The notes beneath the pieces are model-generated. The model searched no databases, was not told where the DNA came from, and worked only from the letters and a program-made list of their open reading frames with translations. A stretch of DNA of 64,000 bases from Porticoccaceae bacterium (GTDB lineage Bacteria; Pseudomonadota; Gammaproteobacteria; Pseudomonadales; Porticoccaceae). The stretch covers positions 1-64,000 of the forward strand of contig JANXGQ010000041.1 of NCBI GenBank assembly GCA_024959305.1. The letters are read 5' to 3'. The translations under genes and the position numbers were made by a program. Every line of letters starts with the position of its first letter. Position 1 is the first letter of the stretch. Positions 54,380-64,000 of the stretch are shown here, one piece after another.

Positions 54380-55990
54380 GAGCAGACCACCGGCATAGTT
54401 CATGGCATGAAATATAAGGGTCTGCTCATTGCTGCCGCTGATTAAGTGGGATCCGGGGCCCATGGCATAGATAGGCACATCTTCGCCAGAATGGGTCTCA
54501 GTCTCTCTGGGAATGAGCGCCTCTTGGTAAAAACCGGGCTTGCTGGTGTCCATATGGGTTAAATCTTTGCGACCTGCGGCAATGGCTGCGCCATAGCCTT
54601 TATCGGCATCGGTTTGCAATCCCAAATCTCGGTGGCCGCGACCTATGGTGTAACCCAATGTGGTGTAGGGCAAATTATCTGCCGCCAATGCGGGTTTGCT
54701 TTCACCTATAGAAATCACCTTGCCCAATATAGGATTGCCGCGCTGCGGATAGCCGGCCATGGTAAATACATGACTGTGATCAGCGGTGACTATAATCAAT
54801 GTATCTTTCTGGTTAGTGGCCTTAACAGCAACCTCCACCGCTTTGGAAAATTCGATAGTATCTGACAGCGCATTGTAGGCATTACCCACATGGTGGGCGT
54901 GGTCAATGCGTCCAGCTTCGACTATTAGAAAAAAACCTTGGGGGTTATTATCTAAAATCCCTAGGGCACTGGCTGTCATTTCGCTCAAAGATGGCTGTGT
55001 GGACTCTTTTTGGGATCTATCCGCTTCAAAACGCAGGTGTGATCGGCTGAACAGACCCAGCACTCGCTGGGTATTTTCGCTGATAGCGGTGTTAAGCCCA
55101 GATCTATCAGTTAGGTACAGACCATGGGGATAGGCCGTCCTCCACTCGGTAACCAGATTGCGGCCATCGGTGCGGTTTCCCCGCATTGTATCCAGCCTAT
55201 TGTCAGAGACAGTCTGCGACGACTTGGGCAGAAAGTGCCGGCGCCCTCCTCCCATCACCACTTCAATACCATTGCTATCTGCACCCTGATATCGCGCCTC
55301 GAAATTGGCCTCATAGTTAATTAACTGTGAGGCTATATCTTCACAGCCGGCGGCAATAGCCTGTTTAGGCATTTTTGATGGACCTTCCCAATCGCGCTCG
55401 GGAGATTTTGCGTACGCAGCTGCCGGGGTGGCATGAGTCACTCTGGCTGTGGTCACTATCCCAGTGGACAGACCGGCGATTTCTGCCAGATCCAGAGCGG
55501 AGACCAATTCATTACCCGCAACAGAACTACAGTCGCCGCGAATAGCATCCTCGGCAAGGCCAATAATGCCACTGTCGGTTTTAACGCCGCTTAGCATCGC
55601 GGTGATGGTGCTCGCCGAGTCCGCCACCTGGGCATCCACAGAATAGGTTTTGGCCAGACCCGAAAATGGAAATCTGTCAAAACTGAGGCTGTTTTCCTCT
55701 CCAGAAATACCTTTTTGCTGCCCATCCAAGATACGCGCGGCGGTCACCGTGGTTAGGCTCATGCCATCGCCGACAAACAAAATGATATTTTTGGCGGCGC
55801 CAGCTTGCGTATTTATACTCTGTGCAAGGCGGTTTTTGCCAATCACCTGCTGTGCCGCAGCCCTGTACCACAGGTTGTTATCATGGGAAATCTGACTGGA
55901 TAGCTTATCCATATCAGTTTGTCCATTATCCGTTGCACCACATCCAAGCAATGCAAATACCGTGACACCTAAAAACACTAAGCTGCGCAT
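54353..55990 (-). CDS. Alkaline phosphatase (PhoA family), predicted lipoprotein
   Basis: 'NIILFVGDGMSLTTVTAARIL', 'DSASTITAMLSGVKTDSG', 'LIVEAGRIDHAHHVGNAYNAL', 'IVTADHSHVF'; lipobox 'LLGCGAT'. Confidence 0.95.
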   Translation of the reverse strand: MRSLVFLGVTVFALLGCGATDNGQTDMDKLSSQISHDNNLWYRAAAQQVIGKNRLAQSINTQAGAAKNIILFVGDGMSLTTVTAARILDGQQKGISGEENSLSFDRFPFSGLAKTYSVDAQVADSASTITAMLSGVKTDSGIIGLAEDAIRGDCSSVAGNELVSALDLAEIAGLSTGIVTTARVTHATPAAAYAKSPERDWEGPSKMPKQAIAAGCEDIASQLINYEANFEARYQGADSNGIEVVMGGGRRHFLPKSSQTVSDNRLDTMRGNRTDGRNLVTEWRTAYPHGLYLTDRSGLNTAISENTQRVLGLFSRSHLRFEADRSQKESTQPSLSEMTASALGILDNNPQGFFLIVEAGRIDHAHHVGNAYNALSDTIEFSKAVEVAVKATNQKDTLIIVTADHSHVFTMAGYPQRGNPILGKVISIGESKPALAADNLPYTTLGYTIGRGHRDLGLQTDADKGYGAAIAAGRKDLTHMDTSKPGFYQEALIPRETETHSGEDVPIYAMGPGSHLISGSNEQTLIFHAMNYAGGLLKKAEAALK

Positions 55991-56042
55991 TTCTTACCTT
56001 CTACAAATTACCCAATGGTACCCATGATACGCGGATGATAGA

Positions 56043-56294
56043 TCAATCAAAATCCAGTAACTCATGAACCTTAAGGTTGTGGGCTTTGGCTATCTTAAAT
56101 AGCTGCCACAATGATGAAATAGATGTTGGGTCCTGCTCCATACGCTGATATTGCCGCACAGAGAGTTCATAATCTGCCATATCCTCTTGTACCAACTGCC
56201 TTTTCTTGCGCAACAGCAGTATCTTCTCGCGTAATTTTTCCTGAAATTCGATAAATTCCTGATAGTAAACTGAGTCTGAAGTTGGCCGTTGCAT
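56043..56294 (-). CDS. XRE-type helix-turn-helix regulator
   Basis: 'LREKILLLRKKRQLVQEDMADYELSVRQYQRMEQDPTSISSLWQLFKIAKAHNLKVHELLDF'; ORF could extend to 56327. Confidence 0.8.
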   Translation of the reverse strand: MQRPTSDSVYYQEFIEFQEKLREKILLLRKKRQLVQEDMADYELSVRQYQRMEQDPTSISSLWQLFKIAKAHNLKVHELLDFD

Positions 56295-56325
56295 AATGTT
56301 TTGTGAAAATTCCCCTTGACTTAAC

Positions 56326-56375
56326 ACGCCAAGCTTGACATATTGGCGCTTCAGAAAACACGCCAGGATTGGCGT
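56326..56375. promoter_or_regulatory. Cluster of inverted ACGCCA/TGGCGY half-sites (putative operator)
   Basis: acgcca 56326, tggcgc 56344, acgcca 56360, tggcgt 56370; ACGCCA-ggat-TGGCGT is a perfect inverted repeat. Confidence 0.6.
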
Positions 56376-56405
56376 CTTACTATCTTAATACCAAGGAGCA
56401 TATAG

Positions 56406-56813
56406 GTGAAAAACAAAATACTCACAACCGCATTACTGATCTCGGTGCTTGGCGGCTGTCATTTCATCGACAGCAAATCCATTTATGATGTAGATTTTGA
56501 GCATCTGGTACGCAGTGCCTTCTACACCCAACAGGAACTGCTTAAGCTATAATTGAGCAATAGCCCAGAAGCGGACTCAGAACGCTTTCAAATATTGATG
56601 GCAAGCTATTGCGACCTTATCGACCGCGGTTATATTGTCGCCTCAGAAAAACCCCAGAGCTGTGGGTCATTGGCAGATACAACTGGCAACCAACACAAAA
56701 AGACTGACCAGAACTATTGTGCGGCGGCATTTCACCGCTGCTTTAACAGCTGTAGCCTTAGGAATAATGAGTGCACCAGCTGTGAAAAACAGGCCATAGA
56801 GTGCCTACATTAG
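56406..56813 (+). pseudogene. Cys-rich lipoprotein reading frame (GTG start) interrupted by an in-frame TAA at 56550-56552, or two abutting small ORFs
   Basis: RBS aaggag; 'VKNKILTTALLISVLGGCHFIDSKSIYDVDFEHLVRSAFYTQQELLKL*' then, same frame, 'LSNSPEADSERFQILMASYCDLIDRGYIV...CAAAFHRCFNSCSLRNNECTSCEKQAIECLH*'. Confidence 0.65.
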
Positions 56814-56833
56814 CCCCTTTAGCCATGCCAAAA

Positions 56834-56871
56834 CTCTCGCCCAGCGGCGTCAAGTTGCCACTGGGCGAGAG
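56834..56871 (-). terminator. Strong hairpin, probable terminator of the CBS-domain gene (possibly bidirectional)
   Basis: CTCTCGCCCAG...CTGGGCGAGAG, 11-bp perfect stem; TTTT on the minus strand. Confidence 0.7.
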
Positions 56872-56927
56872 AAGATAGTGCGGGAATCCAACGCAACTCT
56901 GTGAAGCCTGCCCTAGAACAGAGGATA

Positions 56928-57353
56928 TCAGTGGGCTTCAACCTTGTTTTGGTTAAATTCACTGACCACCCTTAGAAGCTGCCTGCAGGTAATTTGGCCC
57001 ACTAGCCTGCCTTGCTCTAACACCGGACGGCGTCGGTGGCCCTTTTTGAGCATATCATCAGCCACATCAACTAAGTCGGCATGCAAATCACAGTAATCAA
57101 CATCCACTGACATATACTCTCTAGCTTTGCCTACATCACCCTGTTCATTGTAGGTGGATGCCAGTATGGCTTTTAAACAGTCCATCTCGGAAAGAACGCC
57201 CAACAGCATATTCTGATTATCTACCACACAGATCCCCGACACCTTATTTTCAATAATAAGGTCTATTGCTGAAGATAAATCCTGATCCGCTAAAATTTTA
57301 ACTGGGTTGTGGAGCATATAATCACTTAAATCGACCGATCTTAACATCTGCAT
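56928..57353 (-). CDS. CBS domain-containing protein
   Basis: Two CBS motifs 'SAIDLIIENKVSGICVVDNQNMLLGVLSEMDCL' and 'MLKKGHRRRPVLEQGRLVGQITCRQLLRVV'. Confidence 0.9.
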   Translation of the reverse strand: MQMLRSVDLSDYMLHNPVKILADQDLSSAIDLIIENKVSGICVVDNQNMLLGVLSEMDCLKAILASTYNEQGDVGKAREYMSVDVDYCDLHADLVDVADDMLKKGHRRRPVLEQGRLVGQITCRQLLRVVSEFNQNKVEAH

Positions 57354-57385
57354 TACCTCGCTCTATCAGCAAACAGAAATCTAAA

Positions 57386-58834
57386 TCAAAGACTCCCTGC
57401 TAAATCAATAAATGGTTGCGGCCAAGTTCCCAACAGCAATACCCCAAGTAACAGAATCAATGCCACTGCATCCTGAGATATAAAATTCTTCTTATGGTCT
57501 TGCTCTGCTGATTCTAGGGATTTTTTGGTCATAGCAAAAACCACCCGCAAATAATAGTAAATGGCTATGGCACTACCAATCACCAAGGTGCCGAGCAATA
57601 GCCATAACTCTGACTCTATACTGACGTTGATAATATAAAACTTACCTATAAAACCAGCTGTGAGCGGTATTCCAGAGAAAGACAACATGGCTACAGTTAA
57701 AGCGGAGGCCTGAATCCGCCGACTCCAAAATAAACCCTCAAATGCTGAGATATTAGTTTTAGATTGATCCTCTCCCGCCACGTTGGCAACCACCGCAAAG
57801 GCTGCCAAGGTGGTTACCATATAAGCGGCTAAATAGAAGGTGATCGACTGGCTAATTAATTGCGTGGAAGCTGATACCTTCAGCGCAAAGGCATAGGCAA
57901 TTAAAACCACCAGCAGATAACCAAAATGGGCAATTGAAGAATAGGCTAGTAGCCGTTTGATATTTTCTTGCCTAAGGGCCAGCCAGTTACCCACCAACAT
58001 AGAGGCCAATGCAATAACCACCAGCGCATTAGTGAGTGAACCGTAGAGATATAGCTGCGCGTCCATATACAGGCGAGTTAAGGCTACAAATACCGCACCT
58101 TTTGACACAGTCGCCAAATAACCGGTAATGGCTGTTGGCGCACCTTCATAAACATCCGGCGTCCACATATGGAAAGGTACCACAGATAGCTTAAACCCCA
58201 GCCCTGCCAAAACCATGGCAGCACCAGCCACCAATACTAGGGGGTTTTGCTCAAAACCATCGGCAATTTTAGCGCCCATGCCCGCATAGCTGAGGTCGCC
58301 AGTTGCCGCATAAACCAAGGCAAAACCAAATAGCAATATGGCCGAGGCACAGGCAGAGGGCACCAGATATTTGATAGCCGCCTCCAGAGGCAACAACCCG
58401 CGCTCTGGAAAGGCAATCATAGCGTAGAGAGCCACGCCCATTAACTCCATTCCCAATAGCAAGCCCAGCATATGACTGGATTGAATTAACACCACCGCAC
58501 CCAGTACTGAAAGCACTAGAAGCAGATAAAATTCCTCTTTGCGCTCTGCCTCTAGGATAAATTTATCGCTGGACAGCCATAGGGTAACCAGTGATGCCAA
58601 CAGTATTAGAGCTGTGAAAAATAAACCCCAGTGATCCACCACCATCAGTACTGTCACCGATTGGGTATAATCGCCGGCATAACCAACAGCCCCTAAACTG
58701 GCCAAAAACCCCAGAGCAGTGATAATCAGGGCAACAGACGAATCACGCTTGATGGATGCCTGTACCATCAACACAAAAGCGCTCAGGGATAGTATTAATA
58801 CAGGCATTAAGGCCAGCAGTTGGCTGCTATTCAT
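57386..58834 (-). CDS. nuoN: NADH-quinone oxidoreductase subunit N
   Basis: Proton-translocating Q/M module, 'KLSVVPFHMWTPDVYEGAPTAITGYLATVSKGAVF'. Confidence 0.97.
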   Translation of the reverse strand: MNSSQLLALMPVLILSLSAFVLMVQASIKRDSSVALIITALGFLASLGAVGYAGDYTQSVTVLMVVDHWGLFFTALILLASLVTLWLSSDKFILEAERKEEFYLLLVLSVLGAVVLIQSSHMLGLLLGMELMGVALYAMIAFPERGLLPLEAAIKYLVPSACASAILLFGFALVYAATGDLSYAGMGAKIADGFEQNPLVLVAGAAMVLAGLGFKLSVVPFHMWTPDVYEGAPTAITGYLATVSKGAVFVALTRLYMDAQLYLYGSLTNALVVIALASMLVGNWLALRQENIKRLLAYSSIAHFGYLLVVLIAYAFALKVSASTQLISQSITFYLAAYMVTTLAAFAVVANVAGEDQSKTNISAFEGLFWSRRIQASALTVAMLSFSGIPLTAGFIGKFYIINVSIESELWLLLGTLVIGSAIAIYYYLRVVFAMTKKSLESAEQDHKKNFISQDAVALILLLGVLLLGTWPQPFIDLAGSL

Positions 58835-60348
58835 GGTGCTATCTCCACTGCAACCATTTCAATTAGGCTCTGCAATACCGGCTGCGCCGTGTCTAAGACC
58901 GGCTGCGGATAGATACCCAGTGCGATAAGCGCCAGCATCATCACCGCCATGGTCAACATTTCACGACCGGCAAAATCGGCCGTCCCCAGATCGACCCATT
59001 TATCCTTGGGCTGACCCTGAAAAGACCGCTGCATCAATATCAGGGAATAGATGGCCCCAGTGATCAGCCCCAGTGCAGCTATAGCGGTGATCCAGGGATC
59101 CACTTGGAATAGGCCCAATAGCACCAAGAATTCAGCCACAAAGTTGCCCAATCCGGGCAATCCCAGCGAGGCGACGATAAAAAACATAGTGACCGCACCC
59201 ATTCTTGGCATCTGTTGCCAAAGCCCGCCCATCTCGCGCATATCCCTAGTGTGCAATCGCTCCTGCAAAGAGCCCGCAATCATAAATAGTGCCGCTGTGC
59301 TAAAGCCGTGGGCGACCATCTGCATAACAGCGCCCTGCAGGGCCAATTCATTCCAGGCATAGACACCTAAAAGCACAAAACCCATATGGCTAACACTGCT
59401 GTAGGCAACCAGACGCTTAAAATCTGTCTGCGCAAAAGCCAGCACTGCACCGTAGATAATTCCAACCACCCCTAGAGCAATGGCTATCCCCGAGAAATTT
59501 ATAGCCGCCTCAGGAAACAGAGGCACAGCAAATCGGATCAGTCCGTAGGCGCCAGTTTTTAATAGAATGCCGGCCAGAATTACACTGCCCGCGGTGGGCG
59601 CCTGAGTGTGGGCATCGGGCAACCAAGTATGGAAAGGGAACCCCGGAAGCTTAACGACAAAGGCGATAAAGAAACCCAACATTAACCAGTGGGCAGCTCC
59701 GGCAGTCATATGGGTGTTAAGAAGATCAAAGTAGCTAAATGACCAAACTCCGCTGGCACTGTGATTTATGCCTGCCAAAGCCAGTATAGAAACCAACAGC
59801 AGCAAGCCACTGACCTGCGTAAAGATAAAGAATTTCATCGATGCATAAGCGCGGTTTTCATGCCCCCAAATCGCGATCATTAGATACATGGGAATCAGCA
59901 TCACTTCCCAAAATAGGAAGAATAGAAGCAGGTCTAGGGCCATAAATCCCCCTAGTACCCCAGCCAATGTCCACAGCAAATTGGCCTCAAAAAATCCCTG
60001 TCGATGATTGATATCGGTCCATGATGAGCTCACAGCAACCATACCCAGTACTAATGTCAGTATCAGCATCAGCAGGCTAATACCATCTAGAGCCAGCTCA
60101 ATGCTAATACCAAAGGCGGGTATCCAAGGGGTTTTAAAATGCATTAGCCAGGTGGCTGGATCATTGACTACAGGCGCCTGTAGCTGACTGAGGCCGTCCA
60201 TACCCCATAGATGGGTTAGCAGGTACAGCAAATCTATCAATATAACGACCAGTGCTACCTGACGCGGCACCTTTTCACCAAAGCGCTCAGACAGCGCGGC
60301 AACCAGCCCCCCCACCAGCAGTATCAAAATCAGGTTAAGCATAACCAT
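58831..60348 (-). CDS. nuoM: NADH-quinone oxidoreductase subunit M
   Basis: 'KLPGFPFHTWLPDAHTQAPTAGSVILAGILLKTGAYGL'; start MVMLNLIL at 60348 abuts the nuoL stop. Confidence 0.97.
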   Translation of the reverse strand: MVMLNLILILLVGGLVAALSERFGEKVPRQVALVVILIDLLYLLTHLWGMDGLSQLQAPVVNDPATWLMHFKTPWIPAFGISIELALDGISLLMLILTLVLGMVAVSSSWTDINHRQGFFEANLLWTLAGVLGGFMALDLLLFFLFWEVMLIPMYLMIAIWGHENRAYASMKFFIFTQVSGLLLLVSILALAGINHSASGVWSFSYFDLLNTHMTAGAAHWLMLGFFIAFVVKLPGFPFHTWLPDAHTQAPTAGSVILAGILLKTGAYGLIRFAVPLFPEAAINFSGIAIALGVVGIIYGAVLAFAQTDFKRLVAYSSVSHMGFVLLGVYAWNELALQGAVMQMVAHGFSTAALFMIAGSLQERLHTRDMREMGGLWQQMPRMGAVTMFFIVASLGLPGLGNFVAEFLVLLGLFQVDPWITAIAALGLITGAIYSLILMQRSFQGQPKDKWVDLGTADFAGREMLTMAVMMLALIALGIYPQPVLDTAQPVLQSLIEMVAVEIAP

Positions 60349-62195
60349 TAGGAAGCCTCCGGTGAGATCTGTAGCGCCAGTGTTAATAGCAGGATCAAAC
60401 CGGCCACCATACTGACTAGATACCAACGCATTTGACCATTCTGGGATTGACTCAACCAGCGGTTAACGCACTGATTAACGGATACCACTAGGGCGTAGAA
60501 TCCATCCACAGATTCAGATTTAAGCAGCGCGGATACAGCATAGTAGGGCCTTACAAATAACCCATCGTAGAGGCGATCAACAGCCCAGCCAATACGCCAA
60601 AATTCTCCCAGCTTGCTACCCACTGCAGATTGAACCAGTGGATTTATATTAAGGCGTTTGCTATAGAACAGAAGATAGGCCACAGCAACCCCAATCAGCG
60701 GTACAGAGATGGATATATACTCAACCCAATGGGCGGGGTGGCCGTGCAAAGCCTCGGGGAAAACATCCTGTACCGGAATAATAAAATAGCCGCCAATAAG
60801 CGATAACAAACAGAGTGCACTAAGGGGCATAGCCATGCGCCAACCCACCTCTTTATCGGGCTGGGTATTGGCCTTGCCATAAAACACTACAAATACCAGA
60901 CGGAAGCTGTAGATAGCGGTTAATAAAGCGCCCAAAAGCCCCGCCAGCCATAACCAGATGCCATACTCAGGTAGCTGGTAGGCTTGCAATAAGATTTGAT
61001 CCTTACTAAAGAAGCCGGCAGTAAACGGCAGCGCCGCCAAGGCCGCTGAACCAATCATAAAGCTCCAGAAAGTGACCGGCATTTTGCTTCTGAGCCCACC
61101 CATTTTGAAAATATTATGCTCATGGTGCAGGCAGTGAATAATCGCACCGGATCCCAAGAATAATAGTGCTTTAAAGAAGGCATGGGTCATTAGATGGAAG
61201 ATCCCCGCGGTCCAAGCACCCACGCCCAGAGCTAAGAACATATAACCAATCTGACTGATGGTGGAGTAGGCTAAAATTCTCTTAATATCCGACTGCATCA
61301 ACGCTGTAAAAGCCGCCATCAATGATGTGGCGATACCCAGCACAGCCACCACCATCATGGCACTGGGTGCCAGCAAAAATAAACCATGAGTGCGCGCTAT
61401 TAAATAGACCCCCGCAGTGACCATAGTGGCGGCATGGATTAATGCACTGACCGGCGTGGGGCCAGCCATTGCATCGGGCAACCAGGTATGCAGAGGCAGT
61501 TGCGCAGATTTGCCCACTGCACCACCCAGCAATAGCAAACAGGCCACCACAGGAAGCATATCCCCCACCAGCCATAAGTTGTTTGCTTCGACCACCATCT
61601 GCTGTATATCTAGAGTACCCAATGAGGTAAAGAGTAAAAATAAGCCCAGTGCCATAGCTGTATCGCCGATACGCGTGACTACAAATGCTTTGCGTGCCGC
61701 TTGTCCATTGGCACTGTTTTGGTACCAGAAACCGACCAGTAAATAGCTACAGACCCCCACCCCTTCCCAGCCCAGATACAGCAATAATAGGTTGTCTGCC
61801 ATCACCAGTATCAACATGGCGGCAACGAACATATTTAGGTAGGCAAAATAGCGCGCATAACTGGCATCTTCTTGCATAAACTCGGTAGAAAATAGATGGA
61901 TTAAAAAACCTACACCGGTGATTACCGACATCATAACCAGCGTCAAACCATCAAAATAGAATGAGATACTGGCACTAAAGTTAGCCACCTGCATCCAAGT
62001 CCAGAGGGTTGTTTGATAGGGTTGCGGTTGCGCGAGAAAATCTATACCACTCAATAATGTTAACAGCGCGGCAAGCCCCACAGAACCAGCCCCCAAACCG
62101 CCAATTATCCATCGCGAAAAACTAGCGGATCCAAGCATCAATGCCAGCGAACTCAGCAGTGGTATCAGGGGTACCAACCAGATAATTTCTCTCAT
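60348..62195 (-). CDS. nuoL: NADH-quinone oxidoreductase subunit L
   Basis: 'GKSAQLPLHTWLPDAMAGPTPVSALIHAATMVTAGVYL'. Confidence 0.98.
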   Translation of the reverse strand: MREIIWLVPLIPLLSSLALMLGSASFSRWIIGGLGAGSVGLAALLTLLSGIDFLAQPQPYQTTLWTWMQVANFSASISFYFDGLTLVMMSVITGVGFLIHLFSTEFMQEDASYARYFAYLNMFVAAMLILVMADNLLLLYLGWEGVGVCSYLLVGFWYQNSANGQAARKAFVVTRIGDTAMALGLFLLFTSLGTLDIQQMVVEANNLWLVGDMLPVVACLLLLGGAVGKSAQLPLHTWLPDAMAGPTPVSALIHAATMVTAGVYLIARTHGLFLLAPSAMMVVAVLGIATSLMAAFTALMQSDIKRILAYSTISQIGYMFLALGVGAWTAGIFHLMTHAFFKALLFLGSGAIIHCLHHEHNIFKMGGLRSKMPVTFWSFMIGSAALAALPFTAGFFSKDQILLQAYQLPEYGIWLWLAGLLGALLTAIYSFRLVFVVFYGKANTQPDKEVGWRMAMPLSALCLLSLIGGYFIIPVQDVFPEALHGHPAHWVEYISISVPLIGVAVAYLLFYSKRLNINPLVQSAVGSKLGEFWRIGWAVDRLYDGLFVRPYYAVSALLKSESVDGFYALVVSVNQCVNRWLSQSQNGQMRWYLVSMVAGLILLLTLALQISPEAS

Positions 62196-62197
62196 CC

Positions 62198-62512
62198 CTA
62201 GCCCCTCATCCTATTGGCACTGTCCATATCCAGCGACTTAAAGCGCCGCTGCACCTGCAACACCAATCCCAATCCGACCGCCACCTCGGCAGCGGCCACA
62301 CTGAGAATCAGCAAAAACACGACCTGTCCATCTGGCTGCCCCCAATAGGCACCCGCAGCGACAAATGCCAGAGCAGCAGCGTTGAGCATGACCTCTAAGG
62401 ACATCAGAATAAAAATAATATTGCGTCTAATCATCAGTCCCAACATACCAATGCAAAACAGTAACGAGGACAGCAGTAGAATATGATTGAGAGGAATATT
62501 TAATCCATCCAT
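62198..62512 (-). CDS. nuoK: NADH-quinone oxidoreductase subunit K
   Basis: 104 aa; '[30 protein letters not shown]', '[13 protein letters not shown]'. Confidence 0.97.
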   Translation of the reverse strand: MDGLNIPLNHILLLSSLLFCIGMLGLMIRRNIIFILMSLEVMLNAAALAFVAAGAYWGQPDGQVVFLLILSVAAAEVAVGLGLVLQVQRRFKSLDMDSANRMRG

Positions 62513-62515
62513 CGG

Positions 62516-63028
62516 TTATTCTCCCCTCTCCAGATAGCGCCGCCCGAGATGGTAGGAACCCACCAACCCCGCCAGCAGTAACATGGCGGCTATTTCTACC
62601 GCCAGAACATAGGGCCCAAATAGGCTTAACCCGACCTCTTTAGCAGTGACCGCAGGATGGGACAGGCTGCCTTCAATATTGGCGATCATATATAACAGCT
62701 CGGCAAACAGAACCAGCGATAACAGTACTGGGCCAGCCCAGATACGCGGCTGCATCCACTGCCGCTCCCTTGCATCACCCTCTTTGCCCAAATTGAGCAT
62801 CATAATCACAAATACAAATAGCACCATAATAGCCCCGGCATAGATCACTATTTCTAGGGCCGCAGCAAAGGGGGCGCCAATCAAGAAGAATATAACCGCC
62901 ACTGCCAATAGGGAGACAATAAGATAGATAAGCGCATGAATTGCATTGGCTCTGGTCATCGCCAATGCAGTTGCGATCAAGGCGATAGTGGCTGCGAGAT
63001 AGAAGAAAATAATCTCAAGCATGGTCAA
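62516..63028 (-). CDS. nuoJ: NADH-quinone oxidoreductase subunit J
   Basis: 'NAIHALIYLIVSLLAVAVIFFLIGAPFAAALEIVIYAGAIMVLFVFVIMMLN'. Confidence 0.97.
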   Translation of the reverse strand: MTMLEIIFFYLAATIALIATALAMTRANAIHALIYLIVSLLAVAVIFFLIGAPFAAALEIVIYAGAIMVLFVFVIMMLNLGKEGDARERQWMQPRIWAGPVLLSLVLFAELLYMIANIEGSLSHPAVTAKEVGLSLFGPYVLAVEIAAMLLLAGLVGSYHLGRRYLERGE

Positions 63029-63058
63029 CCCCTTTGAATGGCGATAAACAGTTGCTAG

Positions 63059-63574
63059 TCATGGCAATAGGCTCTTGGTATCTATGGGCTCGGCTTCATT
63101 TTGAGCCTGCCCCTTGTCTTTAAATGCAGTTTGCATTCCCGACACCCGATAAAAGTTGTAATCCGGGTATTTTCCGACACCATTGATCAGCAGATTTTCC
63201 TTTTCGTAGACCATATTTTGTCGATCGTACTCACACATTTCAAAATCTGGGGTTAACTGAATGGCGTAGGTGGGACAGGCCTCCTCACACATGCCACACA
63301 TAATGCACCGAGAAAAATTAATTCTAAAAAATTCCGGATACCAAGTGCCGTCCTCTCTGGTGTCTTTCTGCAACGCGATGCAGTCAACTGGACAAACCGC
63401 GGCACAGAGATTACAGGCGACGCATCGCTCCTCCCCATCTGGATCTCGAGTCAGCACTATGCGGCCTCGATAGCGCGGCGCCAGATAGGGCTTCTGTTCT
63501 GGATACTGCACAGTGTCCAGCTTGCTAACACTGTGTTTAAGAATCTCCCAGATGCTGCGCAGTTGACTTAACAT
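63059..63574 (-). CDS. nuoI: NADH-quinone oxidoreductase subunit I
   Basis: Two 4Fe-4S motifs '[16 protein letters not shown]' and '[16 protein letters not shown]'. Confidence 0.98.
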   Translation of the reverse strand: MLSQLRSIWEILKHSVSKLDTVQYPEQKPYLAPRYRGRIVLTRDPDGEERCVACNLCAAVCPVDCIALQKDTREDGTWYPEFFRINFSRCIMCGMCEEACPTYAIQLTPDFEMCEYDRQNMVYEKENLLINGVGKYPDYNFYRVSGMQTAFKDKGQAQNEAEPIDTKSLLP

Positions 63575-63578
63575 GGGC

Positions 63579-64000
63579 CTAGGCCTCCATACTCAAAAGT
63601 ACCCAACCCGTCAGCACTAAATTGATTAGGGTGATGGGTAACATGATTTTCCAGCCCAGAGACATCAACTGATCGTAGCGAGGTCTGGGGATAGCGGCGC
63701 GCAGTAGCACAAAGAAGTTAATAACAAAAAATACTTTTAAGCCAAACCAAACAATGGGGGGCAACCAGTGGTCAATATAGGCAGGGCCCATCCAACCACC
63801 AAAAAATAGGGTGACAATCATGCAGGAAATCAGCATTAGCCCCAAATATTCACCGAGCATAAACATGGCGAATTTCATACCGCCGTACTCGGTGTGAAAA
63901 CCCGCGGTCAATTCATGTTCAGCCTCTGGCAGATCAAATGGCAAGCGGTGGCTTTCGGCAATGCCGGCGACCACAAATACCAGCAAGCCAAGCACTTGGG
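63579..64000 (-). CDS. nuoH: NADH-quinone oxidoreductase subunit H (C-terminal part, runs off window)
   Basis: '[36 protein letters not shown]', '[22 protein letters not shown]'. Confidence 0.96.
   Translation of the reverse strand, partial: QVLGLLVFVVAGIAESHRLPFDLPEAEHELTAGFHTEYGGMKFAMFMLGEYLGLMLISCMIVTLFFGGWMGPAYIDHWLPPIVWFGLKVFFVINFFVLLRAAIPRPRYDQLMSLGWKIMLPITLINLVLTGWVLLSMEA

Overview
64 kb chromosomal window of a gammaproteobacterium. Gene content and order suggest a marine Cellvibrionales/SAR92-like or Pseudomonas-related lineage; this placement is inference, with no search run. It is mostly core housekeeping DNA: rep (5'-truncated), ihfB-rpsA-cmk-tyrA/aroA-pheA-gyrA, mtaD-ubiG-gph/mupP-yciK, rluB-scpB-scpA-yciO, a VC0807-like gene-yciI-SH3-ppi-pdxJ-trmH, ligA-zipA-smc, ccmABCDEFGHI, cca, folM-like/folK/folB/tsaD, rpsU-yqeY-dnaG-rpoD-tRNA(CAU), a GH3-CBM6 glycosidase, an alkaline phosphatase, and nuoN-M-L-K-J-I-H (3' part of nuoH). 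I see no CRISPR array, prophage or transposase, and no convincing large new system. The items most worth a second look are small: (i) a chimeric, nonsense-broken gene joining a TonB-receptor plug to an EAL domain at a shared 'NLSL' junction; (ii) a Cys-rich lipoprotein reading frame split by one in-frame TAA, divergent from an XRE regulator, with repeated ACGCCA/TGGCGT half-sites between them; (iii) a repeat- and fossil-rich strip around the tRNA downstream of rpoD; (iv) a terminator-like hairpin in the GH3 leader; (v) a HigBA-like toxin-antitoxin pair with a palindrome inside its promoter; (vi) a perfect TGTGA-N6-TCACA CRP-type site.
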